DNA of 64,000 nt from contig NZ_CACSJP010000001.1 in assembly GCF_902706095.1 (NCBI RefSeq), positions 62,001 to 126,000 of the forward strand, written 5' to 3'. Both the position numbers and the translations under genes were made by a program. Numbering within the stretch: the stretch's first letter is position 1; every line of letters starts with the position of its first letter. Origin of the DNA: Rhizobium sp. 18065. GTDB lineage: Bacteria > Pseudomonadota > Alphaproteobacteria > Rhizobiales > Rhizobiaceae. The notes under the pieces were generated by a model, which was not told the origin of the DNA, did no database searches, and saw only the letters and a program-made list of their open reading frames with translations. Positions 1 to 9,285 of this stretch are shown here, one piece after another.

Positions 1-2
1 AG

Positions 3-497
3 CTTTCGTCGGGTGACGACAGCGCCGATATCGTTCGAATTGCCGCTGGTCAGAAAGAAGCGCCCAATCTCGTCGGCATGCTGGCCGATCCTGCCCGCCA
101 GAAGATCTTCCACTATGGACGTTTTGATATTGCCGTCCTCTTTCACACCTTTGGTGCGACCACCACACCGGTCTTCTGCACCAAGATTGCCTCCCGCCTG
201 AGCCGCACCTACACGGACCGCCATGGCCTGAAGGACAATCTGAAGGAGATGCTGGAAGTCGATATTTCCAAGGTGCAGCAGTCTTCGGACTGGGCCGCCC
301 AGACCTTGAGCAAGGCCCAGCTTGAATATGCGGCATCGGATGTACTCCATCTCCATGCATTGCGTGATCGCCTGACTGCCCGGCTGATTCGTGACGGCCG
401 CATGGATCATGCCGAGGCTTGCTTCGAATTTTTGCCGACGCGCGCCAAGCTGGACCTGCTGGGCTGGGACGAAACAGACATTTTTGCCCACAGCTGA
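3..497 (+). CDS. rnd: Ribonuclease D family 3'-5' exonuclease, 5'-truncated by the window
   Basis: The reading frame is already open at the left edge and 164 residues are visible. Two of the three DEDDy exonuclease motifs can be seen: ExoII around FHYGRFDIAVL and ExoIII around YAASDVLHL (Tyr-x3-Asp). The ExoI DxE motif must lie to the left of the window. The protein ends about 50 residues after ExoIII, so there is no HRDC domain. This is the short RNase D type of about 200 residues found in rhizobia, not the long E. coli type. The family trims structured RNA 3' ends such as tRNA precursors. The exact substrate here is inferred. Confidence 0.88.
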   Translation, partial: LSSGDDSADIVRIAAGQKEAPNLVGMLADPARQKIFHYGRFDIAVLFHTFGATTTPVFCTKIASRLSRTYTDRHGLKDNLKEMLEVDISKVQQSSDWAAQTLSKAQLEYAASDVLHLHALRDRLTARLIRDGRMDHAEACFEFLPTRAKLDLLGWDETDIFAHS

Positions 498-709
498 GAT
501 CGATCCTTCGGCGTATCTTACCCGTGCATTCCAACGCCGCGCAGGAAGCGATTGATCCTCAAAAAGCACGGGTTAATTCTTGGCGCGATGATGCGAACGC
601 GCCAAGCCTTTCTTAACCCCCGTCACCCATCATGGCTCCAAAGAATCGGAGGGGCAGGGTTGGCTTTTGCGCTGATCATGCCTCCATAACGCGGTGAATT
701 TCTGCGGAC

Positions 710-994
710 ATGACGGAAGCATCCTTTAGCCTGCTTGAGACAGTATCACGTGATTTGCCAATGTTTCGGGATGATCCCGATAGCCAGTTGTCATCGTTTT
801 CGGACGGCACCGATGACTACGAGCCGCATTCTGATCAGGACCAATCGGATGCGTCGCCCAGCTACGCACCGGCAAACTGGCTCGATGCGTTCACCGCCGA
901 CGAGCGCAGCCATTCCGGCAACATCGCGCCCAGGATCGCATCGCCTTCGGACGACGCGGGCCTCTACCAAATGCATATGAAGGCGATCGACTGA
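710..994 (+). CDS. Small acidic hypothetical protein
   Basis: A 94-residue frame starts at ATG 710 and stops directly against the converging gene at 995. It has no signal peptide or membrane segment. It is rich in Asp, Ser and Pro, acidic over residues 18-50, and looks mostly disordered. I recognise no domain. Third codon positions are only partly GC-rich in the first half but match the neighbours in the second half, which favours a real gene. No strong ribosome binding site lies upstream (ggtgaatttctgcgg). The 212-base gap before it (498-709) shows no other gene. Function unknown. Confidence 0.5.
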   Translation: MTEASFSLLETVSRDLPMFRDDPDSQLSSFSDGTDDYEPHSDQDQSDASPSYAPANWLDAFTADERSHSGNIAPRIASPSDDAGLYQMHMKAID

Positions 995-2392
995 TCAGCG
1001 CGGGAGGATCACGTCTTCGGCGCGCTTTCGGACCTCGTCAAAGGTCCAGTCGCGTAAGAGCGTGCCATTTTCCCAGACCGGCTGCAGAATGTTTTCCCGG
1101 CTACCAAGTTCGGTGAGGGGGATGTTGACGATATCGGTGCCGTCTGAGATCACCGCCAACCGACCGGACATCGGCGCTTTTTCCTGAGGATTTGTTGGTC
1201 GCCGGCCGATATCGCGCCAGGCACCCTTGTCATCCTTCAGCGCACTCGCCCGCATGGTAAAGGACAGGGTATCCCGGTTGATCTTGTGCAGCAGTGCCGA
1301 GCCCATGCCGAATGAAATGTTTTCTGCCGAGAACCCCATGCCTTCCAGGCGACCAAGGATCATCTGGATGTCTTGCAGCGATATGCCATCCGACTGGATG
1401 ACCCTGACGTTGGCGTCCAGAACCTTGAAGCCCTTGCTGTTCAATCGGGTACCGTAGGCATAGGCAAGTTGCGCCACGACCTGCACCGGCGTTTCGATCG
1501 GATCGCCGCTATCGGGCCGCACGATCAGTGTCGCCCCTGAAGCCCTCACCTTCGTCTGCAACTGCTTGCCCCAGATTTCCGCAACGGCGTTGTTGAGATC
1601 GTAGCTGTCGGACACGACGGAATAGGCGGCAAACTTCGAGAAGCGGTCGATCATGTTGGCAAAGGCATTGGCCTCGCGGCTCTGGCCCCAGGCGGTAATC
1701 GTGCTGTGCTCAGATGCCGGGATGGATTTTCCGGCCATCTGGGCGCCATAATAGCGACGTGCATGCAAGATGCCCGGCAGGGAATCGGAACTGTCGAAAT
1801 GCACAAGATGGGCCACGCCACCCAATGCAGCCTGTTCCAGGCTGGAGGTGCCACGCGCGCCAAAGTCGCTGATGCGGTTTCTTTGCAGGCCTTCAATATC
1901 GTCGGCCGTGCGATCGAGGTAAGGTTGGATTGCCAACCGCAGTCGCCATGCCGTGGTGGCGACTGTCGATGGATACCAGATGGCGCGCAGCAGTGCGGGC
2001 TCGATATGCGACGTGAGCCAAGGCACCTGCGGATCCGTGTTGACGATCTGCACGACAGGCACGCCACGACGGATGGCAATGCCTTCGGGCAAGGCCTCGA
2101 TGCGCAACGGCAGGTATCCGCCATGGGCATTGAGGATATGGGTCCAGCCAGCACGGTCGAACGGTTGCCCATGAAGCCCCGCGACGTCTTCAGCCTCATC
2201 GATATCGGCAGCGGAAATCGGCTTCGACAGATATTCCTTCAGGAACATCTGTAGTCCGAAGAACATCACTTCCGGCCGGAAGGAGTTGCCACGGGTGGTA
2301 ATGAGGGCGCTGATGGCATGGGTATCTGCGGGATACTGCAGATAATGCCCGAGCTTGTAGCTGTCCGTATTCAAAATCGCATTGAGTGTCAT
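995..2392 (-). CDS. Nicotinamide/nicotinate phosphoribosyltransferase (NAMPT type)
   Basis: The protein has 465 residues, the usual NAMPT/NadV length. Such enzymes join nicotinamide (or nicotinate) to PRPP to give the mononucleotide for NAD salvage in the cytoplasm. The N-terminus LNTDSYKLGHYLQYP matches the NAMPT opening. DFGARGTSS and IVRPDSGDP match the phosphoribosyl-binding blocks of that family. I start at ATG 2392, because the 32 residues of open frame before it look unlike any homologue and the NAMPT signature begins a few residues later. No PRPP synthetase or Nudix partner sits beside it, unlike phage-type nadV operons. The NAMPT-like blocks suggest nicotinamide as substrate, but nicotinate cannot be excluded. 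Confidence 0.87.
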   Translation of the reverse strand: MTLNAILNTDSYKLGHYLQYPADTHAISALITTRGNSFRPEVMFFGLQMFLKEYLSKPISAADIDEAEDVAGLHGQPFDRAGWTHILNAHGGYLPLRIEALPEGIAIRRGVPVVQIVNTDPQVPWLTSHIEPALLRAIWYPSTVATTAWRLRLAIQPYLDRTADDIEGLQRNRISDFGARGTSSLEQAALGGVAHLVHFDSSDSLPGILHARRYYGAQMAGKSIPASEHSTITAWGQSREANAFANMIDRFSKFAAYSVVSDSYDLNNAVAEIWGKQLQTKVRASGATLIVRPDSGDPIETPVQVVAQLAYAYGTRLNSKGFKVLDANVRVIQSDGISLQDIQMILGRLEGMGFSAENISFGMGSALLHKINRDTLSFTMRASALKDDKGAWRDIGRRPTNPQEKAPMSGRLAVISDGTDIVNIPLTELGSRENILQPVWENGTLLRDWTFDEVRKRAEDVILPR

Positions 2393-2665
2393 GCTTGGCG
2401 CCCATCCGGATTTCAGCCCGACAATACCGCATCGCCGAACGAGAATCACGCTCCATAGAGATGTATGCGAGCGGTACTGGAGCGGCAAGGAAAGCCTTGG
2501 GATTTATGGTTAGCATTTTCTTAACCATCCTTGACGACACTAGGCTTTGATAAGTCGGCAAGACCTTTGTGTTGATGCCTCCATGCCGTTCTGCATGGAG
2601 ATCGCGGGCCGCATGAGCGGTCCGATTTTGCTCTTGTTGTTTCACTCGCACCGAGAGAGGTGGCT

Positions 2666-4474
2666 ATGCTTCCTCCTGTGAGCGCCGCGTCGAATATCTA
2701 TCTGACCCACCAGGAAACGCGTGCGCCCAGTATCGGCGTTGGCAGCGTGGCTCGCATGGGTGCGAGCGTGGGGGCAGGCTCTGCCGTGGTCACGGTCGCG
2801 ACAACAACTCGTACGCTAGAACAAAACACAGAAATCGCCGGCCGCCTGAACCTTCTCCTTCTGACTGGCCAGGAGCGCATGTCGCAAAACCTCTCTGTGC
2901 TGGCCGATCTGCTCGGCAGCGCACTGAAGATGGAGCGCTTGCCCCATGAGACGCTGAGTGGTTACGCAGTTCGCCTGGTCGACGCGCTGGGCGATCTGTC
3001 GCCTCGCGAACGGGTCGCCTTGCAGCGCATTTTGGTGCAAGCATTTGCGGGCCTGCAGTTGCGCACTCTAATGGAGGCATTCCGCAATCCTGCCGGCCCG
3101 GAAGCGGCAACTCTGTCGATCTATCTGGAGCTTTACCGCCAGAAGGATCGCGATCTGGCCGCCCGGTCCGTCGTGACATCCTACAGGCAAAATGCTGGTG
3201 AGGTTCGAGCACCAGCGGCCACGGTCCCGACGTCGGCCGGCAGCGAGGCCCCGCCCGCACCCGCAGCACCGCCCGCCGCCTACAGGCGCGATGCCGAAAC
3301 TCAGAAGTCTGTCAGTCCGGCGCCTGCCGAACGATACGCAGTCGCGGTCGAGGCTGACGGCGATGCTCATGACGGGGTCAGAAAACAAGCGCTGGCCGGG
3401 CGGTTGGAGCCATCTCCGGCGGCATCTCTGCATCCGACACTCACGCCAGCCGAAGACCTTCAGCCCGTGAGAAACCAGGTGCGCAACCTTGATGTCGCAC
3501 CTCACCTGCTTCAGGCGCACTTGGACGAGGCTTTCTCTGCCGGCAAGCCAATTGCCGCGGCCGTTCAAGGCCCGTCTGCCGGGTTGCCCGAGCAAACAGG
3601 ACGCGATGGCTCTCGCTCACTCGACGGTGCCGAGCCTGACGACAATAATCGGCTCCTCCCCGGACTACGTCACAAAGATGTCGAGCAGGGTGCTACGCTG
3701 GCGGGCTGGATCGATCGCGATCCGATTGAGCCAGACGCAGACACCGCCTCGTTTGCTGTGTTGCCAGGCTCTACCGGGTCGGTGCCAACATCGCTCGCCA
3801 CAAGTCTTGCGGCTTTGCTGGTTGAAGCAGCCGAAACAGATCTGGTTCGCGCCTTGCTCAATCTTCGGCAAGAGGACAGCAACAGCGACGTCACCATTGC
3901 CGACTCCATCCATAGCGAACCTGACGATCAGATGACGACCCGTCAGGAACATGGCTTGGCGGGCTCAACGCCTGATGAGGATGCCTTGAACCTCGCTCAG
4001 GCGCAACGTATCCGCAGTGGCGGGTTCGAGGAGCAGGTGGTCTATGCAATGACGATGCCGCCGAGCGAACCGCCTGCGACGCTTGTCCATCCGGGATTGC
4101 GCGAGGCCATCCCCGTTCCTTTCGTCAACTATCTGATTGTCGATGAGTTTGATCCTGATCTCACCGAGGTCGAAGAACGTCAGCACGCCGAAGATCAGGA
4201 AGAAGACGATGACGAGCACGGCGACGATGATCTAGCCGATGACGGTCCAGCCGGCGACGAACCGAACGAACAGGTGGCAGAACAGGACCAGGGGCAGGGG
4301 AAAGAACAGGCGCTTGAAGGCCATGCGGTGGAAGAGACGCTCTTGCTGAATCTCCCTGAAACGCGCCCCGTTCTTACCCTGGAAGATCTCAGCGCGGAGC
4401 ATGTGCTGCTTGAGCCTGCGAAACAGGATGATCCGGCTCATGACCTCTACCTGCGGATGTCCGGCTTTATCTGA
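2666..4474 (+). CDS. Acidic 602-residue protein of unknown function
   Basis: I do not recognise this protein. Start ATG 2666 is chosen because gagagg lies five bases upstream; a GTG at 2660 overlaps that site. Residues about 50-160 look like a compact helical domain (LLLTGQERMSQNLSVLADLL, then ERVALQRILVQAFAGLQL). Residues about 175-215 are rich in Pro and Ala. The C-terminal third is strongly acidic, with an Asp/Glu run around residues 510-540, and looks disordered. There is no signal peptide or membrane segment. It stands alone between divergent and convergent neighbours and is followed by a strong terminator. Composition is compatible with a protein-binding scaffold, but no function can be assigned. 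Confidence 0.8.
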   Translation: MLPPVSAASNIYLTHQETRAPSIGVGSVARMGASVGAGSAVVTVATTTRTLEQNTEIAGRLNLLLLTGQERMSQNLSVLADLLGSALKMERLPHETLSGYAVRLVDALGDLSPRERVALQRILVQAFAGLQLRTLMEAFRNPAGPEAATLSIYLELYRQKDRDLAARSVVTSYRQNAGEVRAPAATVPTSAGSEAPPAPAAPPAAYRRDAETQKSVSPAPAERYAVAVEADGDAHDGVRKQALAGRLEPSPAASLHPTLTPAEDLQPVRNQVRNLDVAPHLLQAHLDEAFSAGKPIAAAVQGPSAGLPEQTGRDGSRSLDGAEPDDNNRLLPGLRHKDVEQGATLAGWIDRDPIEPDADTASFAVLPGSTGSVPTSLATSLAALLVEAAETDLVRALLNLRQEDSNSDVTIADSIHSEPDDQMTTRQEHGLAGSTPDEDALNLAQAQRIRSGGFEEQVVYAMTMPPSEPPATLVHPGLREAIPVPFVNYLIVDEFDPDLTEVEERQHAEDQEEDDDEHGDDDLADDGPAGDEPNEQVAEQDQGQGKEQALEGHAVEETLLLNLPETRPVLTLEDLSAEHVLLEPAKQDDPAHDLYLRMSGFI

Positions 4475-4518
4475 AGCGGACCGCCACACCCGGGCGATAT
4501 GAATTTGCCCACTTACAA

Positions 4519-4558
4519 CAAAAAACCCGCCGGACGTTTCCGTCCGGCGGGTTTTTTT
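4519..4558. terminator. Bidirectional rho-independent terminator
   Basis: An 11-bp perfect stem (4526-4536 with 4541-4551) encloses a TTTC loop. It has an A-run on its left and a T-run on its right, so it can stop transcripts from both the 602-residue protein gene (plus) and rpsA (minus), which converge here. Confidence 0.93.
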
Positions 4559-4578
4559 ATTCAGCGAAACCGCAACAA

Positions 4579-6282
4579 TTAGTCGTTGGTGCGGTTCTTC
4601 AGGGCTGCGCCCAGGATGTCGCCGAGCGATGCGCCAGAGTCGGACGAACCGAACTGAGCAACGGCTTCCTTTTCTTCTGCGATCTCGAGAGCCTTGATCG
4701 ACAGCATGACCTTGCGATCCTTCTTGGAGAAGTTCGTGACGCGAGCGTCAAAAACCTGGCCAACGGAGAAACGCTCAGGACGCTGGTCGTCACGGTCGCG
4801 AGCGAGGTCTGCACGGCGGATGAACGACGTGATGTCTTCATGAGCAACGAGCTTCACTTCGACGCCACCATCGTTGATCGCGATGACTTCGCAAGAAACA
4901 ACAGCGTTCTTGCGCAGTTCGCCCGAGGTCGCTGCTTCGCCAACCGCATCGCGGCCGAGCTGCTTGATGCCGAGCGAAATGCGTTCCTTCTCGACGTCAA
5001 CATCGAGAACGACGGCCTTGACCACGTCACCCTTGTTGAACTCTTCGATGACCTGTTCGCCCGGACGGTTCCAGTCGAGGTCCGAAAGGTGAACCATGCC
5101 GTCGACGTCGCCTTCGAGGCCGATGAACAGGCCGAATTCGGTCTTGTTCTTGACTTCGCCTTCGACTTCAGTGCCGGCCGGATGGCTGAAGGCAAATGCC
5201 TGCCATGGGTTCTCGAGGGTCTGCTTGAGACCGAGCGAGATGCGGCGCTTCGACGGATCGACTTCGAGAACGACGACGTCGACGTCCTGCGTGGTCGAAA
5301 GGATCTTGCCGGGATGAACGTTCTTCTTCGTCCAGGACATTTCCGAGATGTGGATCAGGCCTTCGATGCCCGGCTCCAGCTCGACGAATGCACCGTAGTC
5401 GGTGATGTTCGTGACAGTACCGGAGATCTTCTTGCCAACCGGGTACTTGGCAGCGATGCCATCCCACGGATCCGACTCGAGCTGCTTCATGCCGAGCGAG
5501 ATGCGATGGGTTTCCTGGTTGATACGGATGATCTGAACCTTGACCGACTGGCCGATGGACAGGATTTCCGAAGGATGGTTCACGCGGCGCCATGCCATGT
5601 CGGTGACGTGCAGCAGGCCGTCGATGCCGCCGAGGTCAACGAACGCACCGTAATCGGTGATGTTCTTGACGACGCCGTCAACAACCTGGCCTTCTTCGAG
5701 GTTCTGAACGATTTCCGAACGCTGTTCAGCGCGGGACTCTTCGAGAACCGTACGGCGCGAAACAACGATGTTGCCGCGACGCTTGTCCATCTTGAGGATT
5801 TCGAAGGGCTGCGGGTTGTGCATCAGCGGGGTCACGTCGCGGATCGGACGGATGTCGACCTGCGAACGCGGAAGGAAGGCTACTGCGCCGTCGAGGTCAA
5901 CCGTGAAGCCGCCCTTGACCTGGTTGAAGATAACGCCTTCAACGCGTTCGCCAGCTTCAAACTTGGCTTCGAGCTTGATCCAGCTTTCTTCGCGGCGAGC
6001 CTTTTCGCGCGACAGAACAGCTTCGCCGAGAGCATTTTCGATGCGCTCAACATAGACTTCGACTTCATCGCCAACCTTGAGCGTGCCGTCCTTGGCGCGC
6101 GCACCGAATTCCTTCAGCGCGATGCGGCCTTCGACCTTCAGGCCGACGTCAACGATAGCGACGTCCTTTTCGATGGCCGTGATGATGCCCTTGGCAACAT
6201 AGCCTTCGGCCAGATCGGTCTTGGCAAAGGATTCTTCGAGAAGGGCTGCAAAGTCCTCCCGTGACGGGGTAGTAACAGACAT
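4579..6282 (-). CDS. rpsA: 30S ribosomal protein S1
   Basis: The 567-residue protein carries six S1 (OB-fold) repeats, recognisable from recurrent blocks such as VVKNITDYGAFVDLGGIDGL and TVTNITDYGAFVELEPGIEG. It recruits mRNA to the 30S subunit during initiation. The start at ATG 6282 is fixed by a good site (taggag) seven bases upstream; the open frame continues further but without homology. It lies downstream of cmk on the same strand after a 160-base leader, the usual cmk-rpsA order. That leader contains a short hairpin (gctcttttaaagagc, about 6360-6374) that could take part in S1 autoregulation, but this is only inference. Confidence 0.97.
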   Translation of the reverse strand: MSVTTPSREDFAALLEESFAKTDLAEGYVAKGIITAIEKDVAIVDVGLKVEGRIALKEFGARAKDGTLKVGDEVEVYVERIENALGEAVLSREKARREESWIKLEAKFEAGERVEGVIFNQVKGGFTVDLDGAVAFLPRSQVDIRPIRDVTPLMHNPQPFEILKMDKRRGNIVVSRRTVLEESRAEQRSEIVQNLEEGQVVDGVVKNITDYGAFVDLGGIDGLLHVTDMAWRRVNHPSEILSIGQSVKVQIIRINQETHRISLGMKQLESDPWDGIAAKYPVGKKISGTVTNITDYGAFVELEPGIEGLIHISEMSWTKKNVHPGKILSTTQDVDVVVLEVDPSKRRISLGLKQTLENPWQAFAFSHPAGTEVEGEVKNKTEFGLFIGLEGDVDGMVHLSDLDWNRPGEQVIEEFNKGDVVKAVVLDVDVEKERISLGIKQLGRDAVGEAATSGELRKNAVVSCEVIAINDGGVEVKLVAHEDITSFIRRADLARDRDDQRPERFSVGQVFDARVTNFSKKDRKVMLSIKALEIAEEKEAVAQFGSSDSGASLGDILGAALKNRTND

Positions 6283-6442
6283 GAAATCTCCTAGTCGCAT
6301 CCATTTCGGATACGGGCTGCGCCGGTGGTTCGTGTTGGTCGGGGCCAATTCCTTCGTCCGCTCTTTTAAAGAGCTGTCCGGCGCGGGGACGGTGGGATTG
6401 GCCAACTCAAACGGAAACGGGCTAGGCCGGTTCCGGATCAGT

Positions 6443-7072
6443 TCATGCTTCTTTCAAGGCAGCGTCGATCAAGATCTTCGCTGCTTGAAACGCCGCCTCT
6501 ATACTCATTTCCGATGTATCTAGCAAGTGCGCGTCTGCAGCCGGTTTAAGAGGGCTGTCCGCGCGGCCCATGTCGCGCTCGTCGCGACGCTTCACATCCT
6601 CGAAAATGGCATCGAAATCGGCAGATCCGCCCTTGCCGATAATCTCGTCGAAACGACGCCTGGCGCGAACCTCGGGTGAGGCGGTGACATAGAGCTTCAC
6701 CGGCGCCTGCGGGCAGACAACGGTGCCGATATCGCGGCCGTCGAGCACAGTTCCGGGTTCGCGGGTGGAAAAGGCACGCTGTGCCTCGACCAGCGCGCGG
6801 CGCACCGAAGGCATGACTGCGATCTTGGAAGCGGCCTCGCCGATCTCGTGCGCCGACAGGATGTCGCGGTCGAGGCCCGCGAGTTCGACGGTGCGTGCCG
6901 TCTCTTCCGCAACACTTTCGTTGTCGAGCGGTTGCCCCGCATCCAGCAGGGCCTTGGCTGTGGCGCGGTAGGTCAGCCCCGTATCGAGATGATGGAAGCC
7001 ATAGGTCTCGGCGATACGGCGCGACAGCGTTCCCTTGCCGGCAGCAGCGGGTCCATCAATGGCGATGATCAT
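6443..7072 (-). CDS. cmk: Cytidylate kinase
   Basis: Phosphorylates CMP and dCMP with ATP in pyrimidine nucleotide supply. The 209-residue length is normal. The P-loop GPAAAGKGT occupies residues 7-15, and the CMP-binding [11 protein letters not shown] block is present. The start at ATG 7072 (MIIAIDGP) fits homologues; a longer open frame upstream has no matching sequence. rpsA follows on the same strand, as in most proteobacteria. In related bacteria aroA normally precedes cmk, but it is missing here: only 291 bases separate cmk from the divergent gene at 7364. Confidence 0.96.
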   Translation of the reverse strand: MIIAIDGPAAAGKGTLSRRIAETYGFHHLDTGLTYRATAKALLDAGQPLDNESVAEETARTVELAGLDRDILSAHEIGEAASKIAVMPSVRRALVEAQRAFSTREPGTVLDGRDIGTVVCPQAPVKLYVTASPEVRARRRFDEIIGKGGSADFDAIFEDVKRRDERDMGRADSPLKPAADAHLLDTSEMSIEAAFQAAKILIDAALKEA

Positions 7073-7363
7073 CGGCGTCCTCGTCGTGAAAAAGAAATCT
7101 GCGTTTCTGATACCGATCTCGGTCATGAAAGCCAAGCACGCTGGCATGTGTTGGCATCGGCTAGCATCCGGATATCAAGGCGCCATTCGAGGCATATCGA
7201 CCGGGAGAATCCGGGAGCTGGTCTCCCGTCTCCCGCAATTGCTGCAGTTTGCCTTTGACAGACCGGAGCGCAACGATTAAGGGGACCGACTACAGATTGG
7301 CCGGCTTTCCGCCGGGCGCTTGGCGCATGCCCTTATTCTTCACGACTTCATGAGGCTTTGACA

Positions 7364-7753
7364 GTGGCGAAGGCAGAACTTGGAACGAAACGCACTTGCC
7401 CTGATACCGGCAAGAAATTCTACGATCTGAACAAGGATCCGGTCGTATCCCCCTATACGGGCAAATCTTGGCCCCTCTCCTATTTCGAGGAGACCTCGGT
7501 CGCAGCCATCATGGAGAAGGCTGAAGAAGAGGAAGTGGCCGAAGTCGATACCGAGAACACGGATGTCGAACTGGTTTCGCTCGAGGATGCAGATGATGCA
7601 GCCGGCGGTGATGATATTCCGGACCTCGGCGACGATGATGTCGAAATCGATGGCGACGACGATGACGACACCTTCCTCGAAGCCGATGAAGACGATGACG
7701 ACGACGATATGACCGGCATCATCGGCGTCTCCGGCGACGACGACGAAGTCTGA
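7364..7753 (+). CDS. TIGR02300 (FYDLN acid) family protein
   Basis: A 129-residue protein with the family hallmark TKRTCPDTGKKFYDLNKDPV near the N-terminus, then an acidic tail in which Asp and Glu make up most of the last 70 residues. The family is conserved in alphaproteobacteria and its function is unknown; the N-terminal part resembles half of a zinc ribbon with a single Cys. I choose GTG 7364 because tgagg (7351-7355) lies eight bases upstream; a TTG at 7358 is closer to that site. It precedes a terminator and tRNA-Ala, a typical rhizobial arrangement. Confidence 0.9.
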   Translation: MAKAELGTKRTCPDTGKKFYDLNKDPVVSPYTGKSWPLSYFEETSVAAIMEKAEEEEVAEVDTENTDVELVSLEDADDAAGGDDIPDLGDDDVEIDGDDDDDTFLEADEDDDDDDMTGIIGVSGDDDEV

Positions 7754-7766
7754 TTTTTCAATATTT

Positions 7767-7806
7767 TCGGACCCGGATACGAAAAGTTTTCCGGGTCCGA
7801 ATTTTT
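7767..7806 (+). terminator. Rho-independent terminator after the TIGR02300 gene
   Basis: A 10-bp perfect stem (7767-7776 with 7791-7800) is followed by ATTTTT. It lies just after the stop codon and before the tRNA gene. Confidence 0.88.
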
Positions 7807-7904
7807 AGGCTTGCTATCTTCGGAAACCGAACGTATTAAGCCGCCACCCCGACGGAAGCACTGCTTCACGGGGTTCCCGGAACCGGCGTCGCCGGACCCT
7901 CGAT

Positions 7905-7980
<76 letters not shown>

Positions 7981-8049
7981 AACTTCCTTCAACTGCAATT
8001 ATGTCGTTTCGATTCAGACGGACTTGGCGTTTGTCTATTCGCTTTGAAC

Positions 8050-8083
8050 GAAAAAAACGGCCGCGGATGTCTCCGGGCCGTCA
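8050..8083 (-). terminator. Rho-independent terminator on the minus strand
   Basis: On the minus strand an ACGGCC...GGCCGT stem with a second short CGGA/TCCG pairing is followed by seven T residues. It ends the small gene at 8112-8309. Confidence 0.8.
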
Positions 8084-8111
8084 TTCGTGTGCATTGAGAT
8101 GCTTCATGCGC

Positions 8112-8309
8112 TCAGCGCTGGAAAAGCTGGCCGCGTTCCCGGCTTTCCGGACGGTCGATCTGGAACCAGTCGACGATCTTGTCGATCGCGATCTTCATTT
8201 GTCCATCGCGGAGTTGGACACATAACTGGTCTTCAGCCATGCCGAGCGGGGTTCCGATGTAGATGCGGTTGTTTCCGGTTTCGTCGACGGTATCAATTGC
8301 AAAACGCAT
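8112..8309 (-). CDS. Small conserved hypothetical protein
   Basis: A 65-residue soluble protein beginning MRFAIDTVDETGNNRIYIGT. The start at 8309 is well supported by ggggaggg six bases upstream; the frame stays open further upstream but without another good site. The sequence alternates short beta-like stretches (RIYIGTPL, QLCVQLRD) and ends in an amphipathic segment. It has no signal peptide or known motif. A terminator follows, so it looks like a single-gene unit. Function unknown. Confidence 0.75.
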   Translation of the reverse strand: MRFAIDTVDETGNNRIYIGTPLGMAEDQLCVQLRDGQMKIAIDKIVDWFQIDRPESRERGQLFQR

Positions 8310-8483
8310 GAACACCCTCCCCAATAAAGAATCAAAAATTGGCAATGAATGTGGATGTAGAAACGCGCGCTTGAGCGAAACTGACGTGTCTTGATGGCTC
8401 TGCGCAACCGGACGTGCGGGATATGAAAAAAGGCTCGGTGGCGATGGGCCGGGCATGCGTGTTGCAGGAGTGAAGGAAGCCAT

Positions 8484-9275
8484 ATGTTTGTTGTGTCGAA
8501 ATTGTTCTGGATGGCAGCGCAGCCGCTGTCGCTTGCGTTTCTCTTCGTCGCGGTCGCCCTCCTTGCCTTGATATTTCATGGACGCAAGACGGCGATGAGT
8601 GCTCTCGTAGCCAGTCTGCTCATCCTGTTTCTGACGCTTTACACGACACTCGGCTCTTACGCCCTGCAGGGCCTTGAGGCGCGTTTTCCGCGTCCGTCAG
8701 GAGATCCCGAAGCGCTCACCTGCATGATCGTGCTCGGCGGTGCCTTCGAGACGGAGGTAACCACACAGCGTGGTGGCATCGAATTCAACCAGGCCGCCGA
8801 GCGCTTCATCGAGGCGCTGCGGCTTGCCGAGCGGTTTCCCCAGTCTAAGATCTTCGTCTCTGGCGGAGACGGGTCGCTGAGCGGCAGGTACGAAGGTGAC
8901 GCCGTGGCCTCCGAACGCTTCTTTGCAACGTTCGGCGTCGCGCCCGAACGGCTGATCGGCGAGCCCGCCTCGCGCACGACCTTCGAGAATGTCGAAAACA
9001 GCGGCTCGCTCCTCGAACAGCGCGGCCTGAGAAATTGCCTGCTGATCACGTCGGCATTTCACATGCCGCGCTCCATCGGCCTGTTTCGCAAGGCGGGCAT
9101 TGACGTGGTGCCATGGCCCGTCGATTTCCGCACCAGTGGCATCGTCACTCCGGCGCTCGACTTTACGCAGCCGACCTTGAATGCGCAGCAGATGGCGACG
9201 GCTGTACGGGAAGGGATCGGTCTGGCCGCCTACTATGTCCTCGGGCGAACAAGCGCACTCTATCCCGCGCCGTGA
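8484..9275 (+). CDS. YdcF/ElyC family membrane protein (DUF218)
   Basis: The protein has 263 residues. Two hydrophobic segments near the N-terminus (about residues 10-30 and 37-57) anchor it in the inner membrane. They are followed by a DUF218 domain with MIVLGGAFE, VSGGDG and SAFHMPRSIGLFRKAG, the order seen in YdcF, SanA and ElyC. In E. coli, ElyC and SanA affect envelope integrity and lipid-carrier metabolism; the chemistry is not settled. Start ATG 8484 follows a purine-rich tgaaggaagcc. It ends ten bases before the convergent secreted-protein gene. The family call is firm, the role is not. Confidence 0.88.
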   Translation: MFVVSKLFWMAAQPLSLAFLFVAVALLALIFHGRKTAMSALVASLLILFLTLYTTLGSYALQGLEARFPRPSGDPEALTCMIVLGGAFETEVTTQRGGIEFNQAAERFIEALRLAERFPQSKIFVSGGDGSLSGRYEGDAVASERFFATFGVAPERLIGEPASRTTFENVENSGSLLEQRGLRNCLLITSAFHMPRSIGLFRKAGIDVVPWPVDFRTSGIVTPALDFTQPTLNAQQMATAVREGIGLAAYYVLGRTSALYPAP

Positions 9276-9285
9276 GGCATTGCGG

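Noticed and set aside
7600..7750. GAC/GAT-rich repetitive stretch
   Set aside because: It is the acidic Asp/Glu tail of the TIGR02300 protein, in frame throughout.
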